From Bacteroidota bacterium (GTDB lineage: Bacteria; Bacteroidota; Bacteroidia; Chitinophagales; Chitinophagaceae): a stretch of DNA of 21,117 nucleotides. Where the stretch lies: contig JAEZDA010000064.1 of assembly GCA_023433345.1 (NCBI GenBank), positions 1 to 21,117 of the forward strand. The letters run 5' to 3'. Of the stretch, positions 1 through 7,224 are shown in pieces (position 1 is the stretch's first letter; each line of letters opens with the position of its first letter). The notes beneath the pieces were generated by a model. It did not search any database. It was given only the letters and a program-made list of their open reading frames with translations, and had not been told where the DNA came from. A program made the translations under genes and the position numbers.

Positions 1-1092
1 GCTCACCTTAGCGCCCCATCCAAAGCCAATGCCGTAAAAGATCATCACTGCTAAAAGCGTTTGCGCGATGTAGTTAGTAAGAGCCATTCGCCCCGGGGCA
101 ATGAAAATATTCAGCCGGCGGCGGCTACGTTCATTCCTGTACCAAATACAAACCGTAGCCGTATATGCAAGGCTGAGCGGAACAACGCTCAAAGCGTAGG
201 CGAGCGTGTCAAGCAACCCGCCAGCCTGCGGAAGCCGCCACGCATCATTCCGAAAAACCACCATGAGCACCGAAGCCGGAATTCCTATCAGGTATCCGTA
301 ATTCCTAACGCGTATTAATAAAAGTAAATTTTCTTCAAGCCGGCGATAGATCGCATTTCTTCCTGCATACAAACCGAGGAGAAACATACCAAGCACCTTT
401 GGTAATCTGTTTCCATCCAACAAATAGCCCCAGCGAAAATAAAAAGATGAATGATTGTACTTCAAAACATCCACATACTCTGAATGGGTGGGCATCCATT
501 GAAAGAAATTTTGCTGAGTGATCCCATAACCGTTTGCAACCGCCTCTCCTGCATCGTAAACTGCGTTTGATAAGTTCAGCCTTCCTGATGAAAGCACCTT
601 TACAAGATCGAAAAGCAAGGGTGAAAAGATCAGGATCAACCAGCATATCAATAGCGTACGATCAGAACGATTTCTAAAGAATGGGAGAAGAAAACCCAGC
701 ACAGCATAAAGCATCAATATATCCCCTTCCCACAACAATAAAAGATGCATCAGGCCGAATATCATCAGTATAAAGAGCCTGCGTAAAAAGATGCGTGTAC
801 CAGTTACGCTTTTACCTTCCTTTTTACCGCGCTCAAGAAATATTGAGAACCCGATGCCGAACAAAAGAGAGAACATGCTGTAAAACTTTCCTTCAATGAA
901 CATGTCGTGAAAAACTTCGATATGGTGATCAAAGGCATTGCCTGGCAGTTGTGCTTTTACAGATTCAGGCTGGAAGACAAAAAATGAGAGTACAGGATAA
1001 TTTGCCACGCAAATACCAAGAAGCGCAATTCCACGAAGAACGTCGAGTATTGAAGACCTCTCTGATAAACTAACGGGTTGGGTTAAACGCAT
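1..1092 (-). CDS. DUF418-family multipass membrane protein (3' end cut by window edge)
   Basis: I translated this by hand from the ATG at 1092 down to base 1: 364 open codons, so the C-terminus lies outside the window. The N-terminus carries the family hallmark 'SILDVLRGIALLGI' followed by many hydrophobic segments; 'FSLLFGIGFSIFLERG' and 'LFILMIFGLMHLLLLWEGDIL' are also typical of the DUF418/YeiB group, which resembles acyltransferase-3 and heparan N-acetyltransferase membrane proteins. The last visible residues (around 'APGRMALTNYIAQTLL') match the conserved DUF418 C-terminal domain, so probably only a few tens of residues are missing. Substrate is unknown; members are only predicted transporters or membrane acyltransferases. 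It lies 108 bases downstream of serS on the same strand and may have its own promoter. Confidence 0.85.
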   Translation of the reverse strand, partial: MRLTQPVSLSERSSILDVLRGIALLGICVANYPVLSFFVFQPESVKAQLPGNAFDHHIEVFHDMFIEGKFYSMFSLLFGIGFSIFLERGKKEGKSVTGTRIFLRRLFILMIFGLMHLLLLWEGDILMLYAVLGFLLPFFRNRSDRTLLICWLILIFSPLLFDLVKVLSSGRLNLSNAVYDAGEAVANGYGITQQNFFQWMPTHSEYVDVLKYNHSSFYFRWGYLLDGNRLPKVLGMFLLGLYAGRNAIYRRLEENLLLLIRVRNYGYLIGIPASVLMVVFRNDAWRLPQAGGLLDTLAYALSVVPLSLAYTATVCIWYRNERSRRRLNIFIAPGRMALTNYIAQTLLAVMIFYGIGFGWGAKVS

Positions 1093-1126
1093 ATAAAATT
1101 GCTTGTATTGTGAACGCCTGCTTATG

Positions 1127-1155
1127 AAAATATATACAAGCATCCATTAATACAA
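1127..1155 (-). promoter_or_regulatory. Possible promoter for the DUF418 gene
   Basis: On the minus strand TATATTTT (1134-1127) differs from the Bacteroidota -7 box TAnnTTTG only in the last base, and a TTG (1155-1153) lies 18 bases further upstream as a possible -33 element. The box ends 34 bases before the ATG at 1092. Weak call: the region is AT-rich and such matches arise by chance. Confidence 0.3.
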
Positions 1156-1200
1156 GAAAATCTCATGTGCAACCTGGTGAGGCTGAGAGATGTGCGGTTA

Positions 1201-2475
1201 TCACAAGGTAAGTTCGGGCGCACCAAAGTAGCCCTGCAGAACCTTTGGCAATTTGATCGATGTTTTCTGTTGGTTATTTTCGAGCAAGGCAGCCAGAATT
1301 CTGGGCAATGCCAGTGAAGATCCATTCAATGAATGAAGGAGTTGTGTTTTACCGGCGTCATCCTTATACCGGATCTTCATCCTGTTGGTTTGGAAGGCTT
1401 CGAAATTGCTCACAGAGCTAACTTCCAGCCATTTTTTCTGAGCAGCGCTAAATACTTCGAAATCATATGTAAGCGCGGAGGTAAAACCCATATCGCCACC
1501 GCATAAACGAAGAATTCTATAAGGCAATTCCAGGAACTGGAGTAGCCTTTCCACATGGTTCACCATTTCCTCAAGCACCTCATAACTTTTTGACGGTTCA
1601 ACAAGTTGAATGATCTCTACTTTATCAAACTGATGAACCCTGTTCAGGCCGCGCACATCGGCGCCAAAGCTCCCGGCCTCCCGTCTGAAGCATGGCGTAT
1701 AGGCCGTCATCTTTACGGGCAGCTCTTCGTTCTTTACGATCTCGTTCCTGTAAATATTGGTAACCGGAACTTCAGCGGTTGGAATCAGGTAAAACCCATC
1801 AGCACTAATGTGATACATCTGGCCTTCCTTGTCAGGCAGTTGCCCCGTACCATATGCCGTGTCTTCATTCACCATTAAAGGAGGAAGGTATTCAGTATAA
1901 CCCGCCTCAGCGTTATAATCGAGGAAATACTGTATCAATGACCGTTGCAACTTTGCGCCCTTTCCTTTATATACCGGAAACCCGCTCCCGGTGAGCTTTA
2001 CGCCTGTTTCAAAATTTATAAGGTCAAATTCACGGATAAGCTCCCAATGAGGTTTTGCATCCGGGCCCAGTTCAGGAATGGTACCGCCGCGTTGTATCTC
2101 TTCATTGTCTTCAGGTGTTTTACCTGCCGGAACATTTGCATGTGGAAGGTTTGGAAGTTGAACTATCAACTTATCGAGCGCAGCTTCCAGTTCATTCACC
2201 TCATCTTTTTCAGCGGCAAATTTTTCTTTAAATACAGAAACTTCATTCTTCTTTGCCTCCGCACCTTCCTTCTCCCCTTTTGCCATCAGCACTCCTATCT
2301 CTTTTGATAATGTGTTAATGGTAGCCTGCATATTTTCAGAAGAAACTTTCTTTTTCCTCAGGCTTTCATCTATAGTTAATATCTCATCCACCAGTTCCGG
2401 CCTCCCAAAATTTTTGAATGCCAGTCTTTCTTTTACAAACTCCGGGTGCTGCCTGATAACACTTACCTGTAACAT
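1201..2475 (-). CDS. serS: Seryl-tRNA synthetase
   Basis: Charges tRNA-Ser with serine in the cytoplasm. The 424-residue protein has the usual bacterial length. Residues about 1-105 form the N-terminal coiled-coil tRNA-binding arm, rich in Lys/Glu. The class II catalytic core follows: the serine-pocket 'TAEVP' at 233-237, motif 2 'FRREAGSFG' at 263-271 with 'RGLNRVHQF' at 275-283, and motif 3 'NGSSLALPRILAALLEN' at 384-400. The frame stays open further upstream to another ATG at 2553, but the start at 2475 is chosen because 'MLQVSVIRQHPEFVKERL' is the usual SerRS N-terminus and because the longer form would begin inside the divergent promoter region. It is divergent from the gene at 2545. No truncation or missing catalytic residue was seen. 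Confidence 0.97.
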   Translation of the reverse strand: MLQVSVIRQHPEFVKERLAFKNFGRPELVDEILTIDESLRKKKVSSENMQATINTLSKEIGVLMAKGEKEGAEAKKNEVSVFKEKFAAEKDEVNELEAALDKLIVQLPNLPHANVPAGKTPEDNEEIQRGGTIPELGPDAKPHWELIREFDLINFETGVKLTGSGFPVYKGKGAKLQRSLIQYFLDYNAEAGYTEYLPPLMVNEDTAYGTGQLPDKEGQMYHISADGFYLIPTAEVPVTNIYRNEIVKNEELPVKMTAYTPCFRREAGSFGADVRGLNRVHQFDKVEIIQLVEPSKSYEVLEEMVNHVERLLQFLELPYRILRLCGGDMGFTSALTYDFEVFSAAQKKWLEVSSVSNFEAFQTNRMKIRYKDDAGKTQLLHSLNGSSLALPRILAALLENNQQKTSIKLPKVLQGYFGAPELTL

Positions 2476-2503
2476 GATGAACTTTTGAAAATCATTAAGG
2501 TGG

Positions 2504-2511
2504 CAAATATA
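2504..2511 (-). promoter_or_regulatory. Promoter -7 box for serS
   Basis: TATATTTG reads on the minus strand from 2511 to 2504, an exact match to the Bacteroidota -7 consensus TAnnTTTG, 28 bases before the serS ATG at 2475. No clear TTG -33 element was seen at the usual distance. It sits back to back with the plus-strand box at 2532-2539. Confidence 0.55.
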
Positions 2512-2531
2512 CTCCCGAAACGCATATTCGC

Positions 2532-2539
2532 TACTTTTG
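2532..2539 (+). promoter_or_regulatory. Promoter -7 box for the gene at 2545; leaderless start likely
   Basis: TACTTTTG is an exact match to TAnnTTTG. Only five bases separate its final G from the ATG at 2545. Since transcription usually begins a few bases after this box, the mRNA would begin at or next to the ATG, giving a leaderless or nearly leaderless transcript. Confidence 0.55.
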
Positions 2540-2544
2540 CACGC

Positions 2545-2895
2545 ATGGAACACGCGGCGGAAGACCTCCAGGTGCGGTGGCTGAAATTACGGATCAAACT
2601 CAAAGAAAAATTCGGGATAAAGCCTGACATGAATGGTGTGCTGCTGTTGATTGGAATACAGGAACTCGGCCAGGGCCCCCAGGATTTTTCAAAGGAGCAA
2701 AAGCAGGACCTGATGCATATTGCAGTTTGCACCGTATTAGCGCAAAGCGGATATTATATATATAACGGAAATGACGAAGAAGGATGGCCTCATTTTTCAC
2801 TCGCAAAACCCTTACCGCCTTTTAACCTTATTGAACAGGAAAATTTTCTTAAAGATCATATCTTGCTTTATTTTCAATCACAAGAATTTATCTAA
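2545..2895 (+). CDS. Conserved-looking hypothetical protein, 116 residues
   Basis: I do not recognise this protein. It is soluble by appearance: no signal peptide or membrane segment. The N-terminal half (1-30) is basic and probably helical ('EDLQVRWLKLRIKLKEKFG'), followed by a hydrophobic helix 'MNGVLLLIGIQELGQ', then 'KQDLMHIAVCTVLAQSGYY' and an aromatic and acidic tail. An in-frame ATG exists at 2485, but that start would lie upstream of the -7 box at 2532-2539 and would overlap the serS promoter, so ATG 2545 is preferred. The stop is three bases before the cyclophilin start at 2899, so the two are probably co-transcribed. The even hydrophobic pattern and codon use resemble its neighbours, which argues for a real gene. 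Confidence 0.75.
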   Translation: MEHAAEDLQVRWLKLRIKLKEKFGIKPDMNGVLLLIGIQELGQGPQDFSKEQKQDLMHIAVCTVLAQSGYYIYNGNDEEGWPHFSLAKPLPPFNLIEQENFLKDHILLYFQSQEFI

Positions 2896-2898
2896 ACA

Positions 2899-3567
2899 AT
2901 GAAGACGATCATATTGTGTGCAGCGATGAGCATGACAGTTCTGTGCTCATCTGCACAAAACAATGCAACCACATCCTCGGCAAAAGACATGCGGGTGAAG
3001 ATCACCACAGACTCAGGAACCCTGGTAGTGCGGCTTTACAATGAAACCCCGTTGCACAGCAATAATTTCATAAAACTGGTTGATCAGGGTTTTTACGACA
3101 GCCTGCTATTTCACCGGATCATCCCGCAATTCATGATCCAGGGCGGAGACCCTTTAAGCAAAAACGCAGTTCCGGGTGCGATGTTAGGTACGGGAGGAGG
3201 AGATATGCAGCGCATTCCTGCTGAATTCAACCAGGCGCTGGTACACAAAAAAGGAGCCCTCGCCGCAGCCCGTGATGGAAATCCGGAGAAAGCCAGCAGT
3301 GCCTGCCAGTTCTACATTGTACAGGGAAAGCCCGTTAGCGATGAGGAATTAAATATGATGGAAAGCAGGCTAGGTATAAAGTACACCGCTGAGCAACGCC
3401 AAACTTATAAGACCGCAGGAGGCACTCCGATGCTGGACATGAATTACACCGTTTTCGGCGAGGTTGAAACCGGCCTCGAAGTGATCGAAAAAATCATCAA
3501 TGCCCAAAGGGATCAAAGGGATCGTCCGCTAAAAGATATCCGCATGAAAATGGAAAGAGCCCTTTAA
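2899..3567 (+). CDS. Secreted cyclophilin-type peptidyl-prolyl cis-trans isomerase
   Basis: Speeds cis-trans isomerisation of Xaa-Pro bonds, here probably in the periplasm as a folding helper. Residues 1-20 form a signal peptide (basic start, hydrophobic core, ending 'CSSAQ'); the Cys at 16 is not in a good lipobox, so an ordinary cleavage after AQ is more likely than a lipoprotein. The cyclophilin fold covers about 32-222: 'FHRIIPQFMIQGGDP' at 71-85 contains the catalytic Arg and the conserved Phe and Gln, and 'QFYIV' at 137-141 follows. The final strand 'YTVFGEV' is preceded by an insert of about 40 residues (roughly 143-185, rich in Glu, Lys and Thr) that I associate with Bacteroidota cyclophilins. 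It follows the unknown gene at 2545 by three bases. Confidence 0.93.
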   Translation: MKTIILCAAMSMTVLCSSAQNNATTSSAKDMRVKITTDSGTLVVRLYNETPLHSNNFIKLVDQGFYDSLLFHRIIPQFMIQGGDPLSKNAVPGAMLGTGGGDMQRIPAEFNQALVHKKGALAAARDGNPEKASSACQFYIVQGKPVSDEELNMMESRLGIKYTAEQRQTYKTAGGTPMLDMNYTVFGEVETGLEVIEKIINAQRDQRDRPLKDIRMKMERAL

Positions 3568-3614
3568 CATTCCCGTTTTCATTAAATTGCAAACTCAACG
3601 CTAAAAATTATTTC

Positions 3615-3992
3615 ATGAATTATCCTGATAATCTTCGCTACACAAAAGAACATGAGTGGGTTTCTCTTGAAGGGAGCACAGCCACCATCGGAATCACTGA
3701 TTTCGCACAAAAAGAACTTGGAGATATTGTTTTTGTTGACATCAGCGCCAAGGGAAAATCTTTTAATGCCGAAGAAGTTTTCGGAACAGTGGAAGCGGTT
3801 AAAACAGTAAGTGATCTTTTTTTACCGTTAAGCGGCACCATCACAGAAGTGAACCCTGCACTTGAGGCTAATCCGGAATTGGTGAATTCTGACCCCTATG
3901 GCGAAGGTTGGATGATAAAGATGACATTGAACAACCCGGCTGACTTTGAAGGATTGATGGATGCAAAGGCCTATGAAGCGTTGGTGGGATAA
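3615..3992 (+). CDS. gcvH: Glycine cleavage system H protein
   Basis: Lipoylated shuttle protein of the glycine cleavage system: it carries the aminomethyl group from the P protein (decarboxylase) to the T protein and is reoxidised by the L protein, in the cytoplasm. The 125-residue length is typical. The N-terminus 'LRYTKEHEWV' is the family signature, and the lipoyl-lysine is Lys63 in 'GTVEAVKTVSDL'. The C-terminal 'NPELVNSDPYGEGWMIKM' is also conserved. No other gcv genes (P or T) are in the window, so the complex is encoded at scattered loci. It shares one base with the following VanZ-like gene (TAATG), so they are probably translationally coupled. Confidence 0.97.
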   Translation: MNYPDNLRYTKEHEWVSLEGSTATIGITDFAQKELGDIVFVDISAKGKSFNAEEVFGTVEAVKTVSDLFLPLSGTITEVNPALEANPELVNSDPYGEGWMIKMTLNNPADFEGLMDAKAYEALVG

Positions 3993-4378
3993 TGAAACAA
4001 ATTACATTTAAACATTTCTTACCAGGCATTGCCTGGTTTTTTTTCGTACTGATTCTATTATTGATCCCGGGCAGCGAGTTTCCTGAAACGGATAACTGGC
4101 TGAAGAAAATCTATTTCGACAAATGGGTTCATGCCGGTCTCTTCGGAATTCTTTCCTTCCTTTTTATGTATCCATTCCGGTTGCGAAAGAACCCTGGCAG
4201 CATCATGATCATAGTTGTGATATTGACCAGTTTATGGGGCCTGGCAACCGAGTTTCTGCAGGAATCATTGGTGAAGGGAAGAAGTTTTGAACTGATGGAT
4301 TGGGCTGCAGACACTGCAGGAAGTATAATAGCAGCAATAATTTTCAATATGCGGTGGCGCAAAACACAAAGAATTTAA
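3992..4378 (+). CDS. VanZ-like membrane protein
   Basis: A 128-residue protein with four predicted membrane helices (about 9-25, 46-62, 71-90 and 104-120). It has the VanZ-family marks: 'FDKWVHAGLFGILSFLF' after the first helix and 'ATEFLQESLVKGRSFELMDWAADTAGS' with the conserved Glu, Arg, Asp and Gly of the C-terminal half. VanZ of the vancomycin cluster gives low-level teicoplanin resistance by an unclear route, but chromosomal VanZ-like proteins are widespread and this context (behind gcvH) gives no hint of a resistance role. The start ATG overlaps the gcvH stop by one base. Confidence 0.88.
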   Translation: MKQITFKHFLPGIAWFFFVLILLLIPGSEFPETDNWLKKIYFDKWVHAGLFGILSFLFMYPFRLRKNPGSIMIIVVILTSLWGLATEFLQESLVKGRSFELMDWAADTAGSIIAAIIFNMRWRKTQRI

Positions 4379-4412
4379 TTGGCGGAATGGCAAAATCCTG
4401 CTGTATTAAAGT

Positions 4413-4420
4413 TACTTTTG
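4413..4420 (+). promoter_or_regulatory. Promoter -7 box for the DUF4290 gene
   Basis: TACTTTTG is an exact TAnnTTTG match, ten bases before the ATG at 4431, in the 52-base gap after the VanZ-like gene. It is identical to the box at 2532-2539. No TTG lies at the usual -33 distance. Confidence 0.5.
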
Positions 4421-4430
4421 TTCAACATTT

Positions 4431-5150
4431 ATGGAATACAACACAACGAGAAACCACCTGGTCATGAAAGAATATGGCCGCCATATACAGAAAATGGTAG
4501 AACACCTGGTGACTATTAAAGACCGGGAGGAAAGACAAAATAATGCTTACGCTGTTATTGAATTGATGGGCTTTTTAAATCCTCACCTCAAAAACGTAGA
4601 AGATTTCCGTCATAAATTATGGGACCATCTTTTTCTGATTAGCGACTTTAATCTTGATGTGGACAGCCCCTACCCGATCCCGACACGCGAAACGTTGAAG
4701 GCCAAGCCGCAGCCACTGCCTTATCCGAAACGCTATCCGAAATTCAACCATCTTGGTAAAAATATCGAAGTGGTAATTGATAAGGCGTTGAAGGAAGAAA
4801 ATCCTGAAAAGAAACAGGGCTTTGCAAATGCGATCGCTTATTATATGAAGCTTACCTACAGCAACTGGCATAAGGAGCTCATGCACGATGACACTATTCA
4901 GAGCGAACTGAGCAACATTACAAAAGGAGAACTGGAGTTCAACAACAAGCCATTTGTAAAACACAGGGTTGACAACCGCGGGGATTCTGACGACTATGCT
5001 TCAAGAAACCAATACCGGAAAAATTATAACCAGCGTGACAGGCAGAATACCGGCGGCCGGGATAATCGTGGTGGAAATAATAACAGGAATGGTGGCGGAA
5101 ATAACGGCGGCCGCGGAAACAACAACAGGAACTTTAAAAAAAGGTTTTAA
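4431..5150 (+). CDS. DUF4290 protein with Gly/Asn/Arg-rich tail
   Basis: A 239-residue protein of the Bacteroidota family DUF4290, whose function is unknown. Residues about 1-170 are the conserved, mostly helical domain: 'MEYNTTRNHLVMKEYGRH', 'RQNNAYAVIELMGFLNPHL', 'DFRHKLWDHLFLI' and 'YPIPTRE' are typical. From about 177 to the end the sequence becomes low complexity, strongly basic and built from Gly, Asn and Arg (two RGG-like spots, closing 'NFKKRF'). Such tails often bind RNA or are disordered, but no RNA-binding domain is visible. There is no signal peptide. It has its own -7 box and a terminator before murA, the gene that commonly follows DUF4290 in this phylum. Confidence 0.9.
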   Translation: MEYNTTRNHLVMKEYGRHIQKMVEHLVTIKDREERQNNAYAVIELMGFLNPHLKNVEDFRHKLWDHLFLISDFNLDVDSPYPIPTRETLKAKPQPLPYPKRYPKFNHLGKNIEVVIDKALKEENPEKKQGFANAIAYYMKLTYSNWHKELMHDDTIQSELSNITKGELEFNNKPFVKHRVDNRGDSDDYASRNQYRKNYNQRDRQNTGGRDNRGGNNNRNGGGNNGGRGNNNRNFKKRF

Positions 5151-5172
5151 TAACAAACGCATATTTCCTTCT

Positions 5173-5204
5173 GCCCTTATCTTTAACCGGACAAGGGCTT
5201 TTTT
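5173..5204 (+). terminator. Rho-independent terminator after the DUF4290 gene
   Basis: GCCCTT (5173-5178) pairs perfectly with AAGGGC (5193-5198), with a 14-base loop, and is followed directly by six T (5199-5204). It starts 23 bases after the DUF4290 stop and ends before the murA start at 5237, so murA probably has its own promoter or depends on read-through. Confidence 0.75.
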
Positions 5205-5236
5205 ATTTTGGGGCGACAACTAAATGACCACTGCAC

Positions 5237-6544
5237 ATGGCAATTTTTCAGGTTGAGGGCGGAATAAAACTTTCAGGCAATATCACCCCGCAGGGCGCAA
5301 AGAACGAAGCCCTGCAGGTTATTTCTGCTGTTCTTCTTACCGGCAAAACCGTTACCATCAGCAATATACCCGACATTGTTGACGTGAACCTACTGATAGA
5401 CCTTCTTCGCGACCTGAACGTAAAGGTTGAAAGAAAAGATGCAGGTACCTACAATTTTACTGCTGACGATGTAAACATTGATTACCTCGCAAGCGATGAA
5501 TTTCATCGCCAGAGTGCGCGTTTACGCGGCTCCGTTATGTTGGCTGGCCCGCTGCTTGCCCGTTTTAAAAAAGCCTATTTACCAAAGCCAGGAGGAGATA
5601 AGATCGGGAGGAGAAGAGTGGATACGCATATTATAGGTTTGGAAAAATTAGGTGCAGAATTTAAATATGATGAACAAAGCGGATTTTTTGTTTTGCAAAC
5701 CGAAGGGCTTAAAGGAACCGGAATGCTCCTTGATGAACCAAGCGTTACCGGTACGGCAAATATCATCATGGCAGCCGTTCTTTCTGAAGGAACAACCACA
5801 ATTTATAACGCGGCCTGCGAACCTTACCTCCAGCAACTCTGCAGGATGCTTATTTCCATGGGTGCTAAAATAGAAGGAGTTTCGAGCAACCTGCTTACAA
5901 TACATGGGGTTCCGGAGCTGAAAGGAACGTCGCACCATTTACTGTCTGACATGATCGAAGTGGGAAGTTTCATCGGCCTGGCAGCAATGACCCAAAGCAA
6001 CATCACAATAAAGAACGCGGGCATAGCCAACCTCGGAATGATACCGGAGAAGTTTGAGCAACTTGGTATTAAGATGTTTTTTCAAAATGATGATATTATT
6101 CTTCCAGCACAGGATTTTTATGAAGTAAGAAAATTTCTGGATGGAGGCGTACTCAGCATTTATGATCACCCCTGGCCGGGCTTTACACCTGACCTTCTAA
6201 GCATTGTACTTGTAACTGCTATCCAGGCCCGAGGCAGCGTGCTGATTCATCAAAAGATGTTTGAAAGCCGTTTGTTCTTTGTTGATAAGCTCATAGAAAT
6301 GGGAGCACAGATCATCCTCTGCGACCCGCACCGTGCAGTGGTGATAGGTTTAGACCGGCAAAAACATCTTCGAGGTATAAACATGACATCACCGGATATA
6401 CGTGCGGGAGTTGCCCTCTTAATTGCCGCTCTTAGCGCAAATGGAAAAAGTACCATTCAAAATATTGAACAGATCGATCGCGGATACCAGTACATCGATA
6501 AAAGGCTAAATGCATTAGGCGCTTCCATTGAAAGAATAGATTAA
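5237..6544 (+). CDS. murA: UDP-N-acetylglucosamine 1-carboxyvinyltransferase, Asp-type active site
   Basis: Catalyses the first committed step of peptidoglycan synthesis: transfer of enolpyruvate from PEP to UDP-GlcNAc, in the cytoplasm. The 435-residue length is standard. The N-terminal 'GNITPQGAKNEALQVI' carries the substrate-binding Lys22-Asn23; 'RQSARLRGSVMLAGPLLARF' at 91-110 and 'GVALLIAALSANG' near the C-terminus are typical of the EPSP-synthase-like fold. The active-site loop reads 'PKPGGDKIGRRRVDTH' at 116-131: the Cys that fosfomycin alkylates in E. coli MurA (Cys115) is Asp121 here (codon GAT at 5597-5599). Cys-to-Asp MurA variants are active and fosfomycin-insensitive in mycobacteria and chlamydiae. 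gmk follows 26 bases later and may be co-transcribed. Confidence 0.96.
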   Translation: MAIFQVEGGIKLSGNITPQGAKNEALQVISAVLLTGKTVTISNIPDIVDVNLLIDLLRDLNVKVERKDAGTYNFTADDVNIDYLASDEFHRQSARLRGSVMLAGPLLARFKKAYLPKPGGDKIGRRRVDTHIIGLEKLGAEFKYDEQSGFFVLQTEGLKGTGMLLDEPSVTGTANIIMAAVLSEGTTTIYNAACEPYLQQLCRMLISMGAKIEGVSSNLLTIHGVPELKGTSHHLLSDMIEVGSFIGLAAMTQSNITIKNAGIANLGMIPEKFEQLGIKMFFQNDDIILPAQDFYEVRKFLDGGVLSIYDHPWPGFTPDLLSIVLVTAIQARGSVLIHQKMFESRLFFVDKLIEMGAQIILCDPHRAVVIGLDRQKHLRGINMTSPDIRAGVALLIAALSANGKSTIQNIEQIDRGYQYIDKRLNALGASIERID

Positions 6545-6570
6545 TACAGGTAAGTTTCTTTTCTTTGCAT

Positions 6571-7152
6571 ATGGCTCCTCCCTACCACAAGATATTGATC
6601 ATCACAGCCCCCTCGGGTGCGGGAAAGACGTCTATCACCAGGCACCTGATGCGAAAATTTCCACAATTGGCTTTCTCCGTTTCCGCTGCCACAAGAAATG
6701 CAAGATCGGAGGAAAAACATGGCCGCGACTACTACTTCATACCGCTGGAAGAATTCAAGTTTAAGATAACGCACAATGAATTTATTGAATGGGAAATGGT
6801 GTACGAAGGAAAATATTACGGCACCTTGAAAAGCGAACTTGAAAGAATTTGGAAGAACAACCAGGTGCCTGTTCTGGATATAGATGTAAAAGGAGCAATT
6901 CATGTGCAGCAGGAATACCCGATAAACACCCTCAGTATTTTTATTGAACCGCCCTCTGTTGATGAGCTCAAAAAGCGTTTAACCGGCAGAGGAAGCGAAA
7001 CGGATGACTCGATCCAGGCACGAATAAGCAAAGCATCATACGAGATAACTTTTAAGGACCAGTTCGACGAAGTGATAGTTAATGAAAACCTTGAAAAAGC
7101 CTGTGCTGAAGCCGAAAGATTAGTTGAAAGGTTTCTTGCTCTTCCCGCCTGA
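6571..7152 (+). CDS. gmk: Guanylate kinase
   Basis: Phosphorylates GMP to GDP with ATP in the cytoplasm. The P-loop 'ITAPSGAGKTSI' lies at about residues 11-22; 'SVSAATRNARSEEKHGRDYYFI' is the GMP-binding region; 'FIEWEMVYEGKYYGT' and 'VLDIDVKGA' are also characteristic. The chosen ATG at 6571 gives 193 residues, close to the usual length; the frame is open two codons further to a TTG at 6565, which is a less likely start. A near match to the -7 box (TTTCTTTG, 6560-6567, one mismatch) ends three bases before the ATG, so a separate, almost leaderless promoter is possible besides read-through from murA. Confidence 0.95.
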   Translation: MAPPYHKILIITAPSGAGKTSITRHLMRKFPQLAFSVSAATRNARSEEKHGRDYYFIPLEEFKFKITHNEFIEWEMVYEGKYYGTLKSELERIWKNNQVPVLDIDVKGAIHVQQEYPINTLSIFIEPPSVDELKKRLTGRGSETDDSIQARISKASYEITFKDQFDEVIVNENLEKACAEAERLVERFLALPA

Positions 7153-7155
7153 CAC

Positions 7156-7177
7156 CTTAATGTTTGCAAACACTAAG
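7156..7177. repeat. 22-base near-perfect palindrome, operator-like
   Basis: A perfect 12-base palindrome, TGTTTGCAAACA (7161-7172), is extended to 22 bases by CTTA on the left and TAAG on the right with a single mismatched pair. It lies directly after the gmk stop and 47 bases before the CNNM gene. With no loop and no following T-run it looks more like a dimeric repressor site than a terminator. The binding protein is unknown. Confidence 0.4.
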
Positions 7178-7224
7178 CTTTCTGATGTAAACAGTTAAAG
7201 TGGATTATTTACTATCTTAACATT

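Noticed and set aside
335..646. Minus-strand open frame of 103 codons
   Set aside because: It lies within the DUF418 gene in another frame and has no protein-like pattern; the DUF418 frame is open across the full region.
1160..1200. Sequence GGCTGAGAG resembling the CUGAGA core of a TPP riboswitch
   Set aside because: The following ACCUGAUCUGG and the P4/P5 elements are absent, and no plus-strand gene follows; the match is short and lies behind serS.
2485..2544. Longer N-terminus for the gene at 2545
   Set aside because: It would begin upstream of the -7 box and inside the serS promoter region, and adds 20 residues without a signal peptide or domain.
3584..3594. Possible -7 box TAAATTGC before gcvH
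   Set aside because: It is one T short of TAnnTTTG; no 8-base window there fits with fewer than two mismatches.
3992..4378. VanZ-like gene as part of a glycopeptide resistance cluster
   Set aside because: No vanH, vanA, vanX, vanS or vanR partner is nearby; VanZ-like proteins are common on ordinary chromosomes.
4969..5223. Overlapping plus-strand frame rich in Thr and Ile
   Set aside because: It is a shadow of the repetitive tail of the DUF4290 gene and crosses its terminator.
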